Shown here: positions 31,201 through 35,209 of the stretch, in pieces
Numbering within the stretch: position 1 is the first letter of the stretch
Layout: each line of letters opens with the position of its first letter
From: Hoylesella enoeca JCM 12259
GTDB taxonomy: Bacteria > Bacteroidota > Bacteroidia > Bacteroidales > Bacteroidaceae
Assembly: GCF_000613405.1 (NCBI RefSeq)
Contig: NZ_BAIX01000025.1
Coordinates: forward strand, 1-35,209
Direction of reading: 5' to 3'
Length of the DNA: 35,209 nt
Made by a program: the position numbers and the translations under genes
The notes under the pieces: model-generated
What the model was told of the DNA's origin: nothing
The model's input: only the letters and a program-made list of their open reading frames with translations
The model's database searches: none

Positions 31201-32299
31201 TCATATCACTGACGAACAAACCGCGTCGAGTCAGGCGCAGTTTGTCGTCTTTGATTTCCACCAATTGTTGTTGGATGTAAGGTGCAATACTGCTCATCAG
31301 AAAACTCTTATAGACTGTTGAGAGAGCGGAGAGATCTATCCCGTCGCTGGTTCGCAATGCCGTGGTGATCAAGTCGTTATAACGCGTGTCGTCATTAAGT
31401 GTCTCTTGCGTTGCAAGTAAGCGTTTTTCGTTGACCGATTTGATGTATTTTGCAACGTCATTAACAGTCCATTGTCGTGAGATCAGATTATAAGAGTGAG
31501 CCGACGCACCGATTCCGAGATAGGGAATAGCCTGCCAATAGCTGCTGTTATGGCGTGAACGGCGACCAGGAAGTGCAAAGTTACTAATCTCATAATGCTC
31601 GTATCCCGCAGCAGTCAGCGTGTCAATGAGTTTGTCATACATGCTGAGACTGCGTTCTTCATCGATTTCTTGCACTTTGTTTTGAAGCAAGAGTCGATGC
31701 AACAGCGTGCCTTCCTCATACATTAAACTATATGCCGAGATATGCTCCACATGCAAATCGAGTGCCCGACGGATGTCCGTGTGCCAATCTTCGAGTGTCT
31801 CATCGGGGAAACCAAACATCAGATCGATGCTGATATTGTTGATTCCTGCATGGCGGAGAAGATCCACTGCGCGGGCGATATCCCTCGATTGGTGGCGTCG
31901 ATGCAAGAATTTGAGTCGATCATCGGCAAACGTCTGCACCCCCATACTGATTCGATTGACAGGGAGTGAGCGCAGATGATCGGCAAATTCGGTTGTGATA
32001 TCGTCGGGATTGCATTCCATTGTGATTTCCATTGACGACCAATCGAGTTGAGGGTACACCTTATTTATATATAAGAACAAATCTTCTTGCAGTTTGAAAG
32101 ACAATTGAGAAGGTGTTCCTCCACCGATATACACGGTGTCAATTGATGCTTTCGGCCCGAGATAATCGGCTCGTTGTGCCAGTTCTTGACCGATAGCGGC
32201 AACGTATTGTGCTTGTAACCGTCGGCCCGTAGTGGAATAAAAACCGCAATAAATACACCGACTTGCACAGAAAGGAATGTGTATATAGATACCTGCCAT
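31175..32299 (-). CDS. hemW: Radical SAM haem chaperone HemW (HemN-like)
   Basis: 374 residues. The N-terminal radical-SAM motif CASRCIYC (CxxxCxxC) sits right after MAGIYIHIPF, followed by DTVYIGGGTPSQL, ITMECNPDDIT, ISMGVQTFADDRLKFLHRRH, NNISIDLMFGFPDETLEDW and ISAYSLMYEEGTLL. A HemW C-terminal domain (GIGASAHSY, GLFVSDMIM) completes it. This short form without the HemN N-terminal extension is HemW, which binds haem and delivers it to respiratory enzymes, rather than coproporphyrinogen oxidase. The C-terminal 26 bp overlap uraA tail to tail. Confidence 0.92.
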   Translation of the reverse strand: MAGIYIHIPFCASRCIYCGFYSTTGRRLQAQYVAAIGQELAQRADYLGPKASIDTVYIGGGTPSQLSFKLQEDLFLYINKVYPQLDWSSMEITMECNPDDITTEFADHLRSLPVNRISMGVQTFADDRLKFLHRRHQSRDIARAVDLLRHAGINNISIDLMFGFPDETLEDWHTDIRRALDLHVEHISAYSLMYEEGTLLHRLLLQNKVQEIDEERSLSMYDKLIDTLTAAGYEHYEISNFALPGRRSRHNSSYWQAIPYLGIGASAHSYNLISRQWTVNDVAKYIKSVNEKRLLATQETLNDDTRYNDLITTALRTSDGIDLSALSTVYKSFLMSSIAPYIQQQLVEIKDDKLRLTRRGLFVSDMIMSDLMKV

Positions 32300-32315
32300 A
32301 GGTTCGTTTTGGCGG

Positions 32316-32323
32316 CAAAATTA
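32316..32323 (-). promoter_or_regulatory. -7 box of hemW
   Basis: TAATTTTG on the minus strand matches TAnnTTTG, 16 bp before the ATG. No -33 TTG at the usual distance. Confidence 0.4.
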
Positions 32324-32364
32324 CTAAATTGTTTTAAAAAAGATCTGTTTTTATAGTGAATCTG

Positions 32365-32395
32365 TTGTCGTTTTACACAAAAAACGGTAACTTCG
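32365..32395 (+). promoter_or_regulatory. Promoter of the EF-G paralogue
   Basis: TTG (32365-32367), exactly 20 bp, TAACTTCG (32388-32395; one mismatch to TAnnTTTG). It implies a ~65-nt leader. Confidence 0.5.
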
Positions 32396-32465
32396 AGGGC
32401 GATAAAAGACATTGAGTCTATACTCCAAGAGGAACAAACAGTATTAACATTCTAAATCTTTTGAT

Positions 32466-34628
32466 ATGAGGGTTTATCAAACTAATGAGATCAAAAACAT
32501 TGCCTTAGTCGGCAGTGCGGGTTCCGGCAAGACTACTCTTGCCGAGTCTATGCTTTTTGGGAGTGGTATAATCAAGCGCCGCGGTTCAATAGAAGCGAAG
32601 AATACAGTGAGTGATTATTTCCCCGTGGAGCAGGAATACGGATACTCTGTGTTCCCAACCGTTTTCCACGTAGAATGGAACAACAAAAAGCTTAACATCA
32701 TTGATTGTCCTGGATCGGATGATTTCATCGGCGGAGCAATCACTGCGCTCAACGTAACGGATGAAGCCGTGATTCTGATTAACGGTCAGTACGGACCCGA
32801 AGTGGGCACACAGAATATCTTCCGATACACTGAAAAGCTGAAAAAACCGGTCATTTTCTTGGTTAATCAGCTTGATTCCGAGAAGTGTGACTTCGATAAT
32901 GTCGTTACGATGATGCAAGACATATATGGTCCGAAGTGTGTATTGGTGCAATATCCGTTGCAGACCGGGCCCGGATTTAATGCTCTGATAGATGTCCTCT
33001 TGATGAAAAAATATTCGTGGAAACCCGATGGCGGTGAACCCATTATTGAGGATATTCCGGCCGAAGAAATGGAGAAGGCGATGGAACTTCATAAGAAACT
33101 CGTGGAGGCTGCGGCCGAAAACGATGAGAGTTTGATGGAGAAGTTCTTTGAAGAAGAAACTTTGACAGAAGACGAAATGCGTGAAGGAATCCGTAAAGGA
33201 CTTGTAACGCGCTCGATATTTCCTGTCTTTTGCGTGTGCGCAGGTAAGGATATGGGAGTACGGAGACTGATGGAATTCTTGGGAAATGTCGTTCCTTTCG
33301 TGAGCGAGATGCCTAAATTGCATAATACGAGAGGTGAAGAAGTAGCGCCGGATCAGAACGGTCCTGAGTCGGTTTATTTCTTCAAGACCGGTATGGAGCC
33401 GCATATCGGCGAGGTTTCTTATTTTAAAGTGATGAGCGGAAGTATCAAGTCTGGAGATGATTTGACCAATGCCGATCGCGGATCGAAAGAACGTATCGGC
33501 CAAATCTATGTTTGTGCAGGTGCAAACAGAATCCCTGTGGACCAGCTCAATGCAGGAGACATCGGTTGTACGGTGAAGTTGAAGGATGTGAAAACGGGTA
33601 ACACACTTAATGGAAAGGATGTGGATAATCGTTTTGATTTCATCAAATATCCCAATTCCAAGTATTCGCGGGCTATCAAGGCTGTTAATTCCGCCGATAC
33701 GGAAAAGCTGATGGCCGCAACGCTTAGAATGCGCCAAGAAGATCCGACGTGGGTTGTTGAGCAGAGCAAGGAACTTCGTCAGACCATTGTTCACGGTCAG
33801 GGAGAATTTCATTTACGTACATTGAAATGGCGATTGGAGAACAATGAGAAGATTCCTGTTAAGTTCGAGGAGCCTAAAATACCTTATCGCGAAACCATTA
33901 CAAAGAGTGCCCGCGCTGAATATAGGCATAAGAAGCAGTCCGGAGGAGCTGGACAGTTCGGTGAAGTACATCTGATTGTGGAGCCGTATGCAGAGGGAAT
34001 GCCCGACCCGACGATGTATAAATTCAATGGTCAAGAGTTCAAAATGAACATCAAAGGCCGTGAAGAAGTGGAACTTGAATGGGGAGGCAAACTTGTGTTT
34101 ATCAACTCTGTGGTGGGCGGAGCTATCGATGCGCGGTTTATGCCGGCCATATTGAAAGGCGTAATGGACTGTATGGAGCACGGACCTCTTACCGGAAGCT
34201 ATGCCCGTGATGTGCGAGTTGTAGTCTACGACGGTAAGATGCACCCCGTAGATTCTAACGAGTTATCCTTTATGTTGGCAGCTCGACGTGCTTTCTCAGA
34301 TGCTTTCAAGAATGCAGGACCTAAGATTCTGGAGCCCATTTACGATCTCGAAGTGTTCGTTCCGTCCGACTTTATGGGTGATGTAATGAGCGATCTGCAA
34401 GGTAGAAGGGCTATGATAATGGGTATGGATAGTGAAGCGGGCTATCAAAAGCTACAAGCCAAGATCCCATTGAAGGAGCTATCGAATTACAGTATCTCGT
34501 TGAGTTCACTCACAGGAGGTCGTGCTTCGTTTACGACTAAGTTTGCCAGCTACGAACTTGTGCCCAATGAAGTGCAACAAGCACTTATCAAGGAGCACGA
34601 AAAAGAGCAGACCGAAGAAGACGATTGA
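32466..34628 (+). CDS. Elongation factor G paralogue (EF-G2 type)
   Basis: 720 residues with the full EF-G layout: GTP-binding domain with P-loop GSAGSGKT (16-23), switch II DCPGSDDF (80-87) and G4 NQLD (134-137); domain II (~310-390); domains III-V (VVEQSKELRQTIVHGQGEFH, GGAGQFGEVHLIVEPYAEGM, DLQGRRAMIMGMDSEAGYQK). Canonical EF-G has DTPGHVDF and NKxD. Here the catalytic His is replaced by Ser and Lys by Gln. From the literature as I recall, Bacteroides EF-G2 drives translocation during starvation without GTP hydrolysis; these replacements fit that class. It is monocistronic, and the main EF-G presumably lies elsewhere. Confidence 0.9.
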   Translation: MRVYQTNEIKNIALVGSAGSGKTTLAESMLFGSGIIKRRGSIEAKNTVSDYFPVEQEYGYSVFPTVFHVEWNNKKLNIIDCPGSDDFIGGAITALNVTDEAVILINGQYGPEVGTQNIFRYTEKLKKPVIFLVNQLDSEKCDFDNVVTMMQDIYGPKCVLVQYPLQTGPGFNALIDVLLMKKYSWKPDGGEPIIEDIPAEEMEKAMELHKKLVEAAAENDESLMEKFFEEETLTEDEMREGIRKGLVTRSIFPVFCVCAGKDMGVRRLMEFLGNVVPFVSEMPKLHNTRGEEVAPDQNGPESVYFFKTGMEPHIGEVSYFKVMSGSIKSGDDLTNADRGSKERIGQIYVCAGANRIPVDQLNAGDIGCTVKLKDVKTGNTLNGKDVDNRFDFIKYPNSKYSRAIKAVNSADTEKLMAATLRMRQEDPTWVVEQSKELRQTIVHGQGEFHLRTLKWRLENNEKIPVKFEEPKIPYRETITKSARAEYRHKKQSGGAGQFGEVHLIVEPYAEGMPDPTMYKFNGQEFKMNIKGREEVELEWGGKLVFINSVVGGAIDARFMPAILKGVMDCMEHGPLTGSYARDVRVVVYDGKMHPVDSNELSFMLAARRAFSDAFKNAGPKILEPIYDLEVFVPSDFMGDVMSDLQGRRAMIMGMDSEAGYQKLQAKIPLKELSNYSISLSSLTGGRASFTTKFASYELVPNEVQQALIKEHEKEQTEEDD

Positions 34629-34808
34629 CCGCGAAATAAAAGTGGAAAGGACGGGGACTTCATCGAAGACTTCCTCACTGATGTATTGACTGCCCATAAG
34701 AGGATCGGTCGTGATTTTCTCCTCATAAAAGTTTTGGGCTATTGAGAAGGTCTTGTCTGCTGAAAAACTATGGTGTGTCTGTTGACTTCTTTCTACAAGG
34801 CAGTGAAG

Positions 34809-34857
34809 TCGGTCACAAAAGAGGTGGTGACGTATGTCCCACCTCTTTTGTGACCGA
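34809..34857. terminator. Perfect 19-bp hairpin downstream of the EF-G paralogue
   Basis: TCGGTCACAAAAGAGGTGG (34809-34827) and its exact complement (34839-34857) enclose an 11-nt loop. The 3' flank is only TTCTATTT, a weak T-run, and it starts 180 bp after the stop. It may be a terminator or a small mobile palindromic element. 34629-34808 shows no gene. Confidence 0.65.
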
Positions 34858-34859
34858 TT

Positions 34860-35045
34860 CTATTTAAGCCGACTCTGACCGCGAAGCGCAGCAAGGGCTG
34901 TTGTGCCGATTTCTTCTTCAAAGCGGTGCATCAGGGGGCAAACTCTTTGCGCAATTCCTCCATCTGTCGCTCGGCATGGGCTTTGTTGTTGGCCGCCCGC
35001 CCGACCAACAATGTCCAACGATTGGCAATCAGAATGTTTTGGATG
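34860..35045 (-). pseudogene. Decayed C-terminal end of an unidentified gene
   Basis: On the minus strand, one frame gives ILIANRWTLLVGRAANNKAH, then AERQMEELRKEFAP and a stop. The next frame continues naturally as LMHRFEEEIGTTALAALRGQ and SRLK with a stop at 34865. Adding one C to the CCCCC run near 34935 joins them. The composition (charged, helical) looks protein-like, unlike chance frames. No start codon is convincing: upstream the frame runs into the CG-rich repeats. Family not recognised. Confidence 0.4.
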
Positions 35046-35059
35046 ATTAATAAAAATGC

Positions 35060-35209
35060 GTTTCCGCCGCGGCGGAAACGCTGTTTTTCGATTTTCTGCT
35101 CTTCCGCGGCGGAAATATTGTTTTTTTGTCTGGGAAGGTTTCCGCCGCGGCGGAAACACTGTTTTTTCGATTTTCTGCTCTTCCGCCCGCGGAAAATGTT
35201 GTTTTTTTG
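35060..35209. repeat. 78-bp repeats built from CG-rich palindromes, running off the end
   Basis: TTTCCGCCGCGGCGGAAA, a perfect 18-bp palindrome, occurs at 35061-35078 and again at 35139-35156. Each is followed by a T-run, ATTTTCTGCTC, a second smaller palindrome (TTCCGCGGCGGAA at 35102-35114; TTCCGCCCGCGGAA at 35181-35194) and a longer T-run. The period is 78 bp; about two units are visible and the array continues past the window. Each hairpin plus T-run resembles an intrinsic terminator. Confidence 0.88.

Noticed and set aside
32586..33812. 408-codon minus-strand ORF under the EF-G paralogue
   Set aside because: Antisense shadow of a well-conserved gene; no recognisable domain or promoter.
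34860..35159. 99-codon ORF as a real gene starting in the CG-rich repeats
   Set aside because: Its first third translates the palindromes; only its last ~24 residues look genuine and they join to another frame.

Overview
The window looks like a Bacteroidales chromosome, most likely Prevotellaceae. Promoter-like sequences repeatedly follow the Bacteroidetes form TTG-N20-TAnnTTTG, Shine-Dalgarno sites are largely absent, and the gene set is typical of the group: a Mrp/NBP35 ATPase, DUF3256, a HU-HIG protein, a second EF-G, the carA/carB cluster, and GH92/GH125/GH3 enzymes. Genus is an inference from protein style only.

Layout. 1-4300: a 41-bp tandem repeat, the Mrp-family Fe-S ATPase and a convergent TonB-dependent receptor. 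4400-8600: two tandem tRNA-Lys(CTT) genes, clpC, a DUF3256 protein, then a 440-base gap with an orphan promoter, a strong terminator and a 35-codon ORF. 8600-14830: a minus-strand nucleotide operon, a PurF-type amidotransferase (broken by a frameshift), then carA and carB. 14900-18100: a polysaccharide export lipoprotein, a frameshifted GH29 fucosidase, a HU-HIG protein, and five 13-bp palindromes spaced exactly 23 bp apart. 18090-20450: a frameshifted fimbrillin/lectin-like lipoprotein and a 58-residue acidic Cys peptide behind a ~350-nt structured leader with a (GT)10 tract. 20450-26470: a GH3-GH92-GH125 operon for mannose-containing glycans, with GH3 frameshifted. Divergent to it at 26700-28880 are a TonB-domain protein and an overlapping membrane TPR-HTH regulator interrupted by an in-frame TGA. 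29100-34630: tcdA, a uracil permease, hemW and an EF-G paralogue with an altered switch II. 34800-35209: a 19-bp hairpin, a decayed gene tail and 78-bp CG-rich palindromic repeats running off the end.

Two themes stand out. First, five genes plus a gene remnant are broken, four of these by apparent loss of one base from a G or C run. This is either local pseudogene accumulation or sequencing error, and raw reads would decide. Second, the non-coding DNA is unusually structured: a 38-nt palindrome recurs in all three convergent gaps that have room for it, and there is the 23-bp-phased array, a possible small RNA, and a long leader that may control a surface protein. No defence system, integrase, transposase or CRISPR was seen.
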